A stretch of 64,000 bases of DNA from Moringa oleifera (taxonomy: Eukaryota > Streptophyta > Magnoliopsida > Brassicales > Moringaceae): assembly GCA_021397835.1 (NCBI GenBank), contig JAJFZO010000605.1, forward strand, positions 868,001-932,000. The letters are read 5' to 3'. Under the pieces are notes generated by a model. That model was not told the DNA's origin and ran no database searches. It was given only the letters and a program-made list of their open reading frames with translations. How positions within the stretch are numbered: the stretch's first letter is position 1; each line of letters opens with the position of its first letter. A program made the position numbers and the translations under genes. This document shows positions 11,801 through 23,170 of this stretch, in pieces.

Positions 11801-12784
11801 TGTTAGGTTGATTCCTTCGCTGTTGCTCGTGATAGTGAAATGCATGAAGCTACACGGAGAATTTTGTCAGTGCTATTACGGCAGGTGAAACTGGATCCCC
11901 ATTACTATTGAACACTTAAATGTCTCGCATTATTTTGTTGCATTGCTGTGCTGAAATATGTTTTCTTTCTCCATGCAGATTGATGGATTTGAACAGGATA
12001 AGAAAGTGGTTGTCGTTGCTGCTACAAATAGAAAACAAGACCTGGATCCTGCTCTGATCAGGTATGTAGAAGGGTTTTTGTATGTTTGAGCAAGTATTAT
12101 TATAATTGCTCTCTGACTCTTGCTTCATCTATTTTGTCAGTCGTTTTGATTCAATGATTACTTTTGGGCTACCGGATGAGCAAAACAGGCAGGAAATAAC
12201 AGCTCAGTATGCAAAGCACCTTTCAAAATCTGACTTAGAAGAATTTGCCCGAGCCACAGAAGAGTGAGTTTTAGACCTTTATGGGACACAAACCAATTTC
12301 TTCCTGATTGTCTTGATTACCTTAACATGTAAGATAAGCCAATCTATCTGTAATTCTGTAGATATGTGTTGTGCTGCACAAATGCACTCTAATCTCTGCC
12401 ATTCCGTCATGAACTTTCTTGCTTTTTGTTCACTTGTTGCTGGCTTGTTGTGCCAGAATGTCGGGTAGAGATATCAGGGATGTCTGCCAACAAGCAGAGC
12501 GATCATGGGCATCAAAGGTAAATTGCCTTGCTTACTCTCTTTCAATCCCACAAGTAAACTACACTTTCATCCATCTTGCCCATCATTTGCATAATCCACA
12601 TTGATATCAATGATAGATAATTCGAGGACAAGCAGCAAAAGGTGAAGAACAAGGGTCTCTTCCTCCTCTACATGAATACCTGGAGAGTGCTTCAAATCGG
12701 AGAAAGGCTCTACTTAGTGTTTCAGGAGAGAGAGCCCACAATCTTAACCCCCATTCCAGGAAACCCCAGTTAGATTTATGTTAA
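5810..12784 (+). CDS. Membrane-anchored AAA ATPase, probably mitochondrial (598 aa, 14 exons)
   Basis: Exons: 5810-5927, 7752-7906, 8223-8384, 8778-8908, 9041-9185, 9305-9576, 10656-10780, 11387-11430, 11526-11657, 11807-11884, 11979-12061, 12141-12263, 12457-12517, 12617-12784. They sum to exactly 599 codons. The Arg-rich, acid-poor first 40 residues look like a mitochondrial presequence. A hydrophobic segment (SMFSLLLASLLGFGALNLAY) lies near residues 65-85, and a charged helix (YAELEETAKKERQRIEELL) follows in exon 3. The single C-terminal AAA module has Walker A GPPGTGKT, split between exons 7 and 8 (about 366-373), Walker B IIFLDE (about 423-428), and the sensor-1/second-region block ATNRKQDLDPALISRFD (about 471-487). 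No protease domain follows, so this is not FtsH-like. From memory it matches the At4g04180-type P-loop ATPase; substrate unknown. Intron 1 (1.8 kb) carries a transposon-like tail at about 7140-7210. Confidence 0.9.
7140..7215 (-). repeat. Transposon-like 3' tail in intron 1 of the AAA ATPase gene
   Basis: A T14 run followed by GC-richer DNA containing GGCTATGGCCCTC and ATCCGCCACTGAG. Read on the minus strand it is a 'CTCAGTGGCGGAT...' phrase followed by a poly-A-like run. Such phrases are common next to degraded plant mobile elements. The class and full extent are not determinable by eye. Confidence 0.3.
10120..10330. other. Purine-rich tract in intron 6 of the AAA ATPase gene
   Basis: About 170 bp of almost pure G/A on the + strand (10126-10280) inside the 1.08-kb intron 9577-10655, followed by mixed sequence. 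It may be a mobile-element remnant or simple low complexity; no coding signal is present. Confidence 0.35.
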
Positions 12785-13314
12785 CTTATTGTACATAGGT
12801 GCTTATTTTGAAAGGGACTAGACAGTAGACACAGATCAGATATGTTTATCCTACCTTTTCTAGTTGACATGTTATCAGCACCTAAATGAAGATAAACTCA
12901 TAATATCTGCGTATATATGGTAGTAATGTGATTGTAGAATATTCACTCCCCTCTCTAACGCCATTGTTGGATGCTTGTGAATAATTTAATGCCCGATTGA
13001 GGGAACAAATTTGTTTCTTGAAAGCAGTCTGAAAGAAAAGCAGGAAATGCTAAAATGAAACTTAAGAGACAGGAATGAAGATGATCTCCTGATAATTCAG
13101 GTATTAACAACCCTTGTGATGTCTAAGAAGATGAAAACTCACAGAAATATCAGCTTACAGAATAGGCCATGATGAGCTTCAAAGCATCAAGTTGCACTGG
13201 AGTGAGCTCAACAGCAGAGCACCTATTCTGCATTCAACAGAGGAGAACAACTCGGTGAGTCGATCAAGGAAAGACTGTCGTGTTACTGTCAAAGAGAGGA
13301 AGTTGAAGGGAGTA
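12785..13314. other. Intergenic space between convergent genes; 3' UTR sequence expected
   Basis: 530 bp between the stop of the AAA ATPase gene (+) and the stop of the small coiled-coil gene (-). It should contain both 3' UTRs. No further coding exon was supported. Confidence 0.5.
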
Positions 13315-13734
13315 TTACCTCCCTGAGACTGATACCTCCTCTTCTTCGCCTCCTCGTTTCCTCTTTCGGCTCGAACTCTTTCCGGCAGCAAATGAGGCGA
13401 CTTGCAATTGAGTCTGCAAGAGCATGCGAGTCATCTCACCCTCCGTCTCGGCTCGTCTTTTTTCGGCCTCGCACCGCGAGGCCTCCCTGGCCTTGATCAT
13501 CTCCATCTCCGCCAGCTCCATCCTCAGCAGCGATTCCGAGAAAACCCTGAGACTCGCCGCTAGATCGGGCAGCCGCATCGACTCACCAAACTCACCAACC
13601 GAGTAAGAGCTGTCCGAGTGAGAACTCAGCGGATCCTTTGAATCACCATCATCTTCATCGAGCTGCGCAGTGGATAAAAACCCGCCATCGCAGGCGTAAT
13701 TTAGACGGTTTTCGTCTCTGCTTGCTTCTGCCAT
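13315..13734 (-). CDS. Small coiled-coil protein, resembles the C-terminal helix of trihelix factors (139 aa)
   Basis: Intronless 139-codon frame with ATG at 13734. The N-terminal half is acidic and Ser-rich (LDEDDGDSKDPLSSHSDSSY). Residues about 58-115 form a long amphipathic charged helix: SLRVFSESLLRMELAEMEMIK, continuing with many Glu/Arg and ending in MTRMLLQTQLQVASF. This pattern resembles the C-terminal coiled coil that follows the Myb-like domain in ASIL-type plant trihelix proteins, but no DNA-binding domain is present here. The C-terminus has a basic cluster (SSSRKRKRGG) that would serve as a nuclear localisation signal. A role as a small nuclear partner is inference. A donor-like GGTAAT overlaps the stop codon, so an extra 3' exon is possible. 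The 5' end faces the PUX gene about 800 bp away. Confidence 0.7.
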   Translation of the reverse strand: MAEASRDENRLNYACDGGFLSTAQLDEDDGDSKDPLSSHSDSSYSVGEFGESMRLPDLAASLRVFSESLLRMELAEMEMIKAREASRCEAEKRRAETEGEMTRMLLQTQLQVASFAAGKSSSRKRKRGGEEEEVSVSGR

Positions 13735-14536
13735 TACCAGTGCTGGAGAACTGCGTGAATACTTGATAAGAGACCATAGATACCCTGAAAAGTGAAAATC
13801 CAGGGAAGGAATTTTTTTCGACTTGTAATCATTGATTAAAAAAACAAAAATTATAAATTAAAACAAATTATCTAAACTTATGTGTCACCGACGAACTTTT
13901 GCAAAAAAATTTTCTTGAAAAAAATGTCAACAAATCATTAGAAATGAAAATTCATATAAAATTGATATTTAAAACACATAATAATATTTTAGCAATAAAT
14001 TTTTAAGTTATTTTTCTTTTATCGGAGGAATTTTGATAAATAAGGCTCAGCAAAAAAGCTTAGGTCATAACATAAAAATGTATTAACAAAAATTCATATT
14101 TCTTTTATTTTAATATATTTAAAAATAATTTTTTAAAAAATATAATAAAATTTTTCATAAAATAATTTGTTATAAAATAAATAATATAATATAAAATTTT
14201 AAAATAAAAGAATATATCATATTATTAATATATTATAATTAAGATTTTCTTTTATTTTAATAAATGTATGCCTTTTCCTTTTATTTCTTTTGCCAGTTTG
14301 GTATAAAGTAGGGGAGAACACGTAATGGAACCTGAGTAGTCGCGCAGAAAATCTTAACTCAATAGAAGAATAATCATCCACGCGCTTTTAAACGAGCGTG
14401 AGATTCCCTTTTCGCCGTCGCCCTCTAGTTCTCTGTTTCGCTTATAATAGAGCTCACAGCCAACCCCCTTCCTCTGTCCATCGAGGCTTTCCTTCCAATC
14501 GAGGAACGAAGAAGAAAGAAGAATCAAGTATTCAGC
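13735..14536. promoter_or_regulatory. Divergent intergenic region between the coiled-coil gene and the PUX gene
   Basis: 800 bp containing an AT-rich central section (about 13820-14260) flanked by GC-richer leaders of the two divergent genes. It presumably holds both promoters. No coding exon was seen; a 77-codon open frame at 14398-14631 is out of phase with the real PUX first exon. Confidence 0.5.
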
Positions 14537-17500
14537 ATGGCGTCACGAGACAAGAAACCCGCAAAGGCGTCCAGCAGTCGAACCGGTGGCATACGCACTC
14601 TCTCCGATCTGAACCGCCCATCAGGACCTGATTCCGATAGCGACTCTGATGGCCCTCAAGAGTACTACACTGGTGGCGAGAAGAGGTTAACCCTAGCTCT
14701 TTGGACTTAAAAAATCATCCTTTCTTTCTTTTTTTCCTTTGAATTATTCATATTAGAACTTGTATCTTTGATTAAAATTCAAAATTGTTCGTGTCGGTGT
14801 CATTTTGCTTTCTTTATTATCCTACACTTTAATTTGGTTGCAGAGAAAAAGTTGGGAGCACAATGAAGTTTTGAGTTTGGTTTGGGAAAACAAGTTGAAT
14901 ATTGGCAATAGGAGTATTTACTTAATTCTTCCTTTGTTAGTTTTCTTACGTTACTACTGTGAAATTGTACTGGATGTGATTGGAGGATAATGATTCGAAT
15001 TACTCTACTCTTTAATTGGTTGGTTAGTTGAGTATATCATTCAAGATTTAGGGGCGGAAATAAACTGTAAAGGATTAGGAGTATTCGGTCTTTATCTGGA
15101 TTGAAATTTTGTTACAGCATCATGGTTCATAGCATGAGCTATGTTTCAGAAATGATACATTTTAGAAGTTTTGTATCTTAACCAGGGGAAGGTACTTCTT
15201 GGGGTTTGGTTTGCTTAGCTAGTTTATGTCCTTCCCTGCTGTTGATGATGAATCACATGCATTGAGGAGATGAGTCACATTCTTTTGCTTAACGTAACTT
15301 CTATTGGGCAGAAGTTCTATGAAATTTTTTAGATCAACAAATCTGACAGATTTTGTTATTTTGAGGTGGATGGGTGGATATTTGATTTACAAAATGTAGT
15401 TCCTTTTTATGGGTTTGAGGTATAGCATGTCTACAGAAGAGGTAGCCTCTTACTAGGCTTTTGTAAGCCATGTATTAGGCTTCTGGTGGCCATACCATTC
15501 TAGCATTTATGGCCCTAAAATAAGGATTTGTCATGAAGGTGTAATTTATGGCTACATAATATCTTTATTTTAATTACGGTATCATCCTCTCTGGTATAAT
15601 AGAATAAAAAGAGTCAATTTATCTAGCAGGTTATTGTTAATGCTCTATTCCCATTCATTGGAAGGATGTGTTGGGTTCTGTTTCTTTTTGCTTGCATTTC
15701 ATGGTTATGTCATAGTTTTACTTCAAGGGCTAGGATTATAGATTGATGATCTTATGGTGTTAGTCTGCAACACCTTCTTAATATTTTATGGATACTTGTG
15801 TTTTCATTACAAGGTCCATATAATCTCTTAAACAACCTCCAAAATATGAACTTGATTGCTCCTATTTTGCTGCATTTTCTGATATTAGAAAAACAAAAAA
15901 ATTACTGATGGTCATATTGCTTTCCTGGGAGAAGTGGCTGGATCCCTTTTCCCTCTCCCACACCTTCTTTCTTTTCGGTTCAAACAAAATGCTTTGGGTG
16001 TGATTGTAAGACTCTGTTCATAGGAAAATTGTACGAGATGCATGGATTAGGAAGACTAAGTTATTCTAGTTGGATTCATCTTACAATGAGTCATTTGAGA
16101 ACAAGCATTCATTAAGGAATATACTGAGAAACATTGGTCAATGCATCTTAATGCTGCATTCTTGATTTTATTACCTCTGTAGTATCTGCTTTATCCAGCC
16201 ATACTGTGACTTGTAAATCAGCTGCAAAAGCAGCTTACCTCAAGTCAAGCTTTAATCTGACCAATCCTCTGTTGCAAATGGTGCATAATTGCACGTGAAT
16301 TTTTTTTTTTTATTTTTTCGTTGGGCGTAGTACTTTGTTTCATTTGCAGAATTTTACGAGTTGGAAAGATCAATTCAAAATTCAGAATTTTGTTGTACCT
16401 AAACTCATGCAAGGTCATATAGCAGTATTGTGTGCCAGTCAAACCAAATACATGTACCACCATTTGTTACATTTTTGTTATCATTTAGGTAAATTTGCTT
16501 GAACTTTCATGTGCTAAGAATTTCCTTCGATGTCATTAATTTATACTGTCTCTGAAGCTTGATGTTATGCCAGGAATTCTCAGTTGACACTTACATCTGT
16601 GGTCATGATTCTTGCAGTGGAATGCTCGTTCAAGATCCTTCAAAGGGAAATGATGTGGATGCAATATTCAATCAAGCTAGGCAGCTAGGAGCTGTAGAGG
16701 GGCCTGTTGAGCATCTTCGTCCATCAAGCTCAGGGGGTTTCACTGGAACTGGTAGATTGCTCTCTGGAGAAACTGTGCCATCTGCTCCTCAGCAGCCTGA
16801 GCCTGTTATTCACAACATTGTTTTCTGGACAAATGGTTTCACTGTAAATGATGGTCCTCTTAGGAGGTTGGATGATCCTGAGAATGCTCCTTTCCTAGAG
16901 GTAAAGCAATTTTGGTCGAAACACAGTAAATATGCAGGAGAAAAGATGAGTTTGGTGGGATGTGGTGTCTTTTAGAAGAGTAACAACAAGCTCTCGCTTT
17001 TGCCTTTTCCTTTCTTATTCCTTTCCCATTCTAATTAGCATATGTTGCTGACAATTTTCTCCATACGTTCATTTTCCTCTCTTGCACTGTTGTCCAGTAA
17101 CACAACCAAAGGTTTATGTGATGGGTTCTTTCTGAACTGCTAATGTTTCAGAATATTGTTGTGACTCAGCAGTACTATCTCTTTATGACTTACGTACATC
17201 TAAATGCAGAGCATCAGAAAATCTGAATGCCCAAAAGAGCTTGAGCCTGCAGATAAGAGGTCCTCGGTACATGTCAATCTGATAAGGAGGGATCAGAAGT
17301 GCCCTGTGAGTTACTTTTTATCTCCCCTCCATTTCTCTCTTTCTCTCTCTCACACATATTCCCAAACACACACACTTATTCAATCTCTCTCTCTCTCTCT
17401 CTCTCTCGTGCACACGCGCACACACGAGATGCATGAATGAATGCACTCCCACATTAAACTTTCCATTAGTCAGTTTCTTTTTGGGCAATGTTATTTGGCC

Positions 17501-18032
17501 TCATTCAGTCACTCTCTGATACACAGACATACATGCATCCACGGATGCACTCACATGTTTAACTTGCCCCTAGCCAGTGTTTTTTTCCATTTTTTTGGCC
17601 AGTTCGGTGGTTAGGAACCCTGCCATCATTCATGACATCTGCTCTTTTTTGCAGGAACCAGAGAAGCGCCAGATGCCATTCCAAGGTGTGGGAAGAACTC
17701 TTGGCAGCAGTACTCCAGCAGCCCCTGAACCAGCTGTTGCTCCTGCTGCAGCCAACACTACTCCAACTCCTTCCATGGGTCTGGTCCTGGATGAAACATT
17801 GCCATCAACCTCGATTCAGCTTAGGTTGGCTGATGGTACTCGAATGATAGCACACGCCAATTACCATCATACAATCAATGACATTCGCGCTTTTATTGAT
17901 GCATCTAGACCTGGGAGTGCTGGGAATTATCAGCTGCAAATGATGGGGTTCCCTCCCAAACCACTTACCGATCCAACTCAAACCATTGAGCAGGCAGGGC
18001 TTGCCAATTCGGTTGTTATCCAGAAATACTAG
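14537..18032 (+). CDS. PUX4: Plant UBX domain protein of the PUX3/PUX4 type (301 aa, 4 exons)
   Basis: Exons 14537-14685, 16618-16900, 17210-17305 and 17655-18032 give exactly 302 codons. The N-terminus has basic and Asp/Ser-rich stretches ([17 protein letters not shown]), then [10 protein letters not shown] and the conserved [16 protein letters not shown]. The SEP domain lies at about 104-165 ([20 protein letters not shown], then [11 protein letters not shown]). The C-terminal UBX domain (about 223-301) begins [12 protein letters not shown] and includes the MGFPPKP loop and the terminal VVIQKY. SEP-UBX proteins are p47/Shp1-type adaptors; by family knowledge they bind CDC48 through UBX and regulate its hexamer and ubiquitin substrates. 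No N-terminal UBA domain is visible, which fits PUX3/PUX4 and not PUX5. PUX3 and PUX4 are close paralogues, so the symbol is approximate. Intron 1 is long (1.9 kb). Confidence 0.95.
17384..17407. repeat. (CT)n microsatellite in PUX intron 3
   Basis: A CT repeat preceded by CACACA runs (about 17350-17375) and followed by CACACGCGCACACACG. It is a compound microsatellite inside the 349-bp intron between exons 3 and 4. Confidence 0.9.
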
Positions 18033-20640
18033 CGAAGCTAAGGTTATCTGCCGTGGAGTCATTACTTGACTGCTTATTGTACTAACTGGAAATATTTCAT
18101 GACTCTAGAAGAATCCTGGCCACTGATATTTATATATGAAAAGGTTTTGTTGGATTATCTCGTGATTTATGGTGTTATTATTGTGATTCATTTTCTGCTC
18201 ATTTCTTATGATTTTGTCTCTATCCTGCTCATGATGCCATCTCATTGGCATTCCTTAATGCTCTCAACCACCTATTGATGCAAAAATTTTGAGGATCAAA
18301 GCAGCATGGGAAAAGCTATACCAAAGCTAAGAGTACTTTTGAGGATCAAAGCAGCATGAGAAAAGCTGTACCGAAACCTAAGAGTACTCTTAGGACTTCG
18401 TATTCTGTTAAACTGTAGTCTTTCAGGGAGACATCCACTGAACGTGCATTCCCATTGGTTTCTAAGCCGGCCCTGTCTACAGAAACAATATGGTCATGTT
18501 TGGTGCAGGCTTGGGCTGAGGATGTGAGGTATCTTGCTCCTCAAGCCGAATCAGTTTAGCTTCATTGATGCCACCATGGATTAGACAAGAGAAAGCAACC
18601 TGTTGTCGGCCAGAAGAACTGTGAACCTCCTCCATTGTCAAAGATACTTAAGATTAGGATTTGGTCGATCCACCAAGGGACCCTCATAAGCATTTAAATC
18701 AGTTGGAGGTCCATTTAGACTAGTAGTATCATAAGCAATGTAGAAGACAATAAGGCAGTCATGTCATGGAGCCACTAGTGGAATATAATCGATAAGCTTT
18801 AGCCGATCTGCTTATGGGGAGGGGACAAGACAATCCCTTCTTTTTGTTGCAAAATTAGGAATCAAAACCCATTTGTGATTTGCGTAACATGGATTATGTC
18901 ACACACTAAGCCTGCTAACCAGCTTGGTGCCTTCCAACTCGTTTAAGTGAAGTTAATCAACAATGACTATGACAAGATTGGCTATGCTTGGCTTAATTAA
19001 TGATGGGGGATATGGTAGGGTCTTCCCTTTTGTGGTTCACATAAAAATTAAATTTGATTGGGAAAATAGGGGCCCCCAGTGAAAGCTTTTGCAGTTTCTC
19101 TAATTGGGTATCCTTTAATTGATATCTTAGATCTAGAAGTTGACTCCATGATTTAACCATAATCAACCTTCATATACAAATTAAGTCATTAGCAATAGTT
19201 ACTTGGTGTTAATGTCGATAAAGTTGCTTACTGCAGCCTCTTTTAATCACTTTTTCCGCTGTCATAATGAATATGTTTCAACTTAACTATAAGATTTGGC
19301 AAATAGATTTGCTCAAAAAACCATATCTTATCTTCATCTCAATTGCATTGAGTTAAACAAATTTAACAAAGTAAATAGTTAATATATGTTTCATTTATTT
19401 TTTATATTAATTTAATAAATTATAAAACATTTTTCATTTTAGTTTTTTAAAAATGAAACTTAACACAAACTCAAAGTAATAGAAAATCTTATCCTTTTCA
19501 TAGTGAAATATCCAAATTTCTGTTCGATTAATCCCTTCTTAATCATAATTTAATATGCAATTATCATAAGATTGTTTTGAATCATATTAAATTGGTCATA
19601 GTCATAAGTCTAAAGATGAAAATGAAAAGGGAGAAGAACAATGAAGGGTTGTACTTTATGGGAACACTATGGCTAAAAGCAAAGGAATCTAGAGCATATG
19701 ATTTGCCAAAACTGCTGAGCATGCTTTAATTATTTTGTGGGTTGGATTGTGGTTGGCATTTGGCAAATGGAAGATATATGGTCAACTTTTTCAACATGGA
19801 ATTGATGGTTTCTGGCCGTTGCCTTAATTCTGCTCCGCTGGGTGCCTAACTTTGTGTTTTGCAAACAAAAAAGGAAAAAGCAAAAAGGGAGAAAGATTAT
19901 CTATTATTAGCTTAAATCTTGACTAAGATGTTATCTGAGTGATTTAAGTCTTTGCTTCTGGTTGTCCATTTCTGTATATGTAGTCATGTCCTCTTTATTC
20001 TATCAATCTTGATTTATACATTTTTATCACTCATACATGGAAAAAGAAAATAAATAGAAAGATATAACTTCAAGTCATGTAATAAAGGGCATCTATGAAG
20101 AAAGCACTCAAAAGTTCGTTTTAATTATATTAACTATCTAATTATTTATGATTAAAGCAAGAGATATGATCTAGTTTTAACGATAGCTTATAAAACTATG
20201 ATCTCTTTTCTGAGGTATTATAAAAAAAATTATTTTGTTGCGTTTCCTTACATGATTTCATGAGTTTTGAAAATATTTTGTTGTCAATAATTAATATTAC
20301 TTCTCGTATAAGGTAATTTCATAAGGTAACACTAATACAATGTCTAAAATCTAGTATTATAAAATTATGAACTCTGATAAATTATTACTTTGAATGGATG
20401 ATTTTTTGTAAGAAAAATGTAAATAGTGAGTTTTGAAAAATTATCATTTGAATTGATGATTTCATTGTAAAAGTTATTTTGATAATTTAACAATAAGATA
20501 ATGTATAAAATATTAATTATATGTAAAAATCAACTTATACATATTGAAGAGTATTTTAAAATTTTCACACATGTATTGTAAGTCTTTACAAGGGTATCTA
20601 GGAAAAATAAATAAATTGTATTTCTTACAACTTATTTTCA
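18033..20640. other. PUX 3' flank and intergenic DNA
   Basis: The first several hundred bases are probably PUX 3' UTR. The rest has no supported coding exon. Contents noted: a 50-bp tandem duplication at 18287-18389 (listed separately), then increasingly AT-rich DNA from about 19250. Confidence 0.5.
18287..18389. repeat. Two-copy 50-bp tandem duplication
   Basis: Copy 1 starts at 18287 and copy 2 at 18337. Each begins TTTTGAGGATCAAAGCAGCA and ends CTAAGAGTACT, with a few substitutions and a one-base insertion in copy 2. It lies about 255 bp past the PUX stop, possibly within its 3' UTR. Confidence 0.9.
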
Positions 20641-20675
20641 TAATGAAAAATAAATTATTTGATTTTTTTTATTGT

Positions 20676-20985
20676 TTTCAAGTTTTAGAGATTTAATATT
20701 TAATCTAATCAATTAAAGATTTGGTATTTAAAATTTCAACAATTGATCCAAAGGGGCTATTAGGATATTTTGAGAGAAAATAAGTTATCTTTCTTGTAAT
20801 TTATTTACATAATGAAAAAACTTTCACAACTTTCAATTAAGATTGAACCATTATAAATAGTGAGTTTTTATGATAATTTTTTGTACGAAGTTATTATTGC
20901 TTTTAAGTTTTAGAGATTTAATATGTAATCTCATCAATTAAGAATTTGGTATTTAAATTTTTAACAGTTGATATTAGAGCTTCAA
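20676..20985. repeat. Direct repeat resembling a degraded LTR end
   Basis: An approximately 80-bp block (AAGTTTTAGAGATTTAATAT, then ATCAATTAA, then TTTGGTATTTAAA) at 20676-20757 recurs at 20905-20985, about 229 bp away. The second copy runs directly into a degraded primer-binding site (TTGATATTAGAGC; ideal plant copia sites read TGGTATCAGAGC). This is consistent with nested or duplicated LTR ends. Confidence 0.5.
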
Positions 20986-21555
20986 GTTTTGAGATTGAAA
21001 GCAATGAATAATAAAGAAAATTCATCTTATAAGGATCATCAAGTTTGATAGTATAAATTATATCTTTTAGAGAATGCAAATCGAAAACCATTTATATGAA
21101 AAAAAATATAGGCCAAAATCTTAAAAGGATTTCAAAAAATGATTGATGCCTCTTTGATAGTTGTGTTAGGGCTTATTTAGCTGATACTATTAAAGAATGT
21201 TGCTCACAACGTGGTGAAAGAGAAAATAATCTGAAATTTGATGAAGGTACAATCTAACATGTACGAAAAACTATCAGCGAATAATAAAGTTTCTTTTATA
21301 AAAAAATTATTGCACTTAAAACTTGGTGAAGATATAATTCATTTAAATGAGTTCTAAATGAGTTTACTACGAATGTCAGTTGTCTTATATTAAGATTAAT
21401 TTTGATAATGAGATACGTACCTTGATACTTTTGACATTACTATCAAACATTTAAGAGTTCATGAGGGTAACAATTAGTAATTTTGTTGGGATTGTAAAAT
21501 TAAATTTCAATGATGTTTAAGATCGAATTCTTATGTAAGAGATTTGTATAATTGA
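20968..21555 (+). pseudogene. Degraded Ty1-copia gag relic, plus-strand copy
   Basis: Begins at a decayed primer-binding-like TTGATATTAGAGC and continues rightwards with broken gag frames. Recognisable pieces of the copia gag (UBN2) fold are KVSFIKKLLHLKLGED around 21275-21330 and a later ILLT...SN segment. Multiple stops and frameshifts make it non-functional. It is the inverted partner of the copy at 21556-22105. Confidence 0.6.
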
Positions 21556-22105
21556 TTCGAATGAATCATCATGCTTTTAAATTCTGCCATAAATGTTGCA
21601 ATAGAGGAAGAGAAATTGATAGTACTCTTAATATAATTAGTAACTACTACCTTCATAGACTCGTATCTGTTTGGTAGTGATACCAAAAGTATCAAAGCAT
21701 ATATCTCATCATCAAAGTCAATCTTAACCTAAAACAATTAATTAGTAATCGTTTTAAACTTATTAAAATAAGTTGCCACAAAATTATCTCCATCCGTTTT
21801 CAAGTAAAATAATTTCTCCATGAGAAAAATCTTATTATTTGCAAAAAAAAATTGTACATATCAAATAACAACTCGTAGCATGTTTTTTTTCCTTTCTTAC
21901 GTTGTGAGTAACATTCTTTAATAGTGTCAGTCGAATAATCTTTGGCAATTATCAATCAAAGAGACTTTAATCACTTTTTAAATTTTTTTTAGGCTTTAAC
22001 CTAAAAGTGTTTTGTGCACCTTTGTTTCTCGATTTATATTCTCTAAAAGGTATAATCTACGTCATCAAACTTGATAATCCTTAAAACTTGAAGCTTGATA
22101 CCACT
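21556..22105 (-). pseudogene. Degraded Ty1-copia gag relic, minus-strand copy with primer-binding site
   Basis: Read leftwards it starts with TGGTATCAAGC (22093-22103), a near match to the tRNA-iMet primer-binding site of plant copia elements, just after an LTR-like CAGCA terminus. The gag relic follows. Minus-strand translation gives LMEKLFYLKTDGDN at about 21800-21835 and VKIDFDDEIYALILL then VSLPNRYESM at about 21640-21725. These are hallmark copia gag patterns, here broken by stops. No pol region follows, because the copy meets its inverted partner at about 21556. Confidence 0.7.
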
Positions 22106-22800
22106 TGCTGGGATTTAAGAGAAGCAAGTACACACAAAATAATAATTTAAAAAATAATAAAAATTAAGTTGAAGAGAAAAAAAGATAGCAAACAAATAAA
22201 TTTACATGATTCAACAATATGGCTACAACCACAAGGCGTAACACAAAATATTTTTTTCTAAAAAGAAAAATCAAATACAATGAAAATATTATCATCTCTT
22301 ACTCCTAAAATTGTATCCTTGGAGTACCCTCTTCCAAGATAAGGAAGAACCATCTCTTTAAGAACCGAAAACCCTACAACTCTGACTTGTAGAATATGTA
22401 ATTCATGAATTAGATACTTAAAATTCTCAGCTTTTGAGTATTTATACTGAAATAAGGATTGGATAACTATCAAATAATTATCAAACATAATAAATATTAT
22501 TTCTAATAAAAATAATGTTTACCTTTAAAATAGTTATCAAATATTTAAATCTTAACAATTTAAAAGTGCACTAATGATATTGAGATGTAATATCAAAAAG
22601 TATGGAGAGTTCTTTATATACTATCAATTTTAATAATTCTAAGAATCATACTTTACAAAATTTGGTATAAAATCGTTCACCTAAACTTAAAATTTTTGTT
22701 GTGAGCAGCTTGGTATAAAAAATTTCACTACTCTTAATTTCTCCATTCTTCTTCTCTATTAATACCTATTTCCTTTTCCTAATTTAGTATTCTTCTAGAG
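22106..22800 (-). repeat. Possible LTR of the minus-strand copia relic
   Basis: The LTR 3' end on the minus strand would be at 22106 (CAGCA before the primer-binding site). AT-rich, transcript-leader-like DNA follows to the right. I could not find the second LTR or the TG start, so the outer boundary is only a guess. Confidence 0.3.
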
Positions 22801-23138
22801 CATATTGTGTTCTATAGTGACAAAAATGCATTTTAAAACATCAAACCTAGTGAATGAGTTTAGTGGTATATAAATATCACATTACCCTTCCATTATGTTC
22901 GTGTTGCAATATAACAACTGATTAAAAAAAAGATTCAATACTTTAACTTGATTTGTGAATACAATTTTCATAAATATAATTGATAGCAATTTAACATAAT
23001 AACAAAAAACTAATTAAGGTGTTTCCCATGAGACGATATGTTAGTATATTTTACTGTATTACAAGTATGTTTAGTTTTAAACAAATCATTAGCTAACATT
23101 TTTATTATTTCAAAAAATGCAATTGTTTCTCAATAATA

Positions 23139-23170
<32 letters not shown>

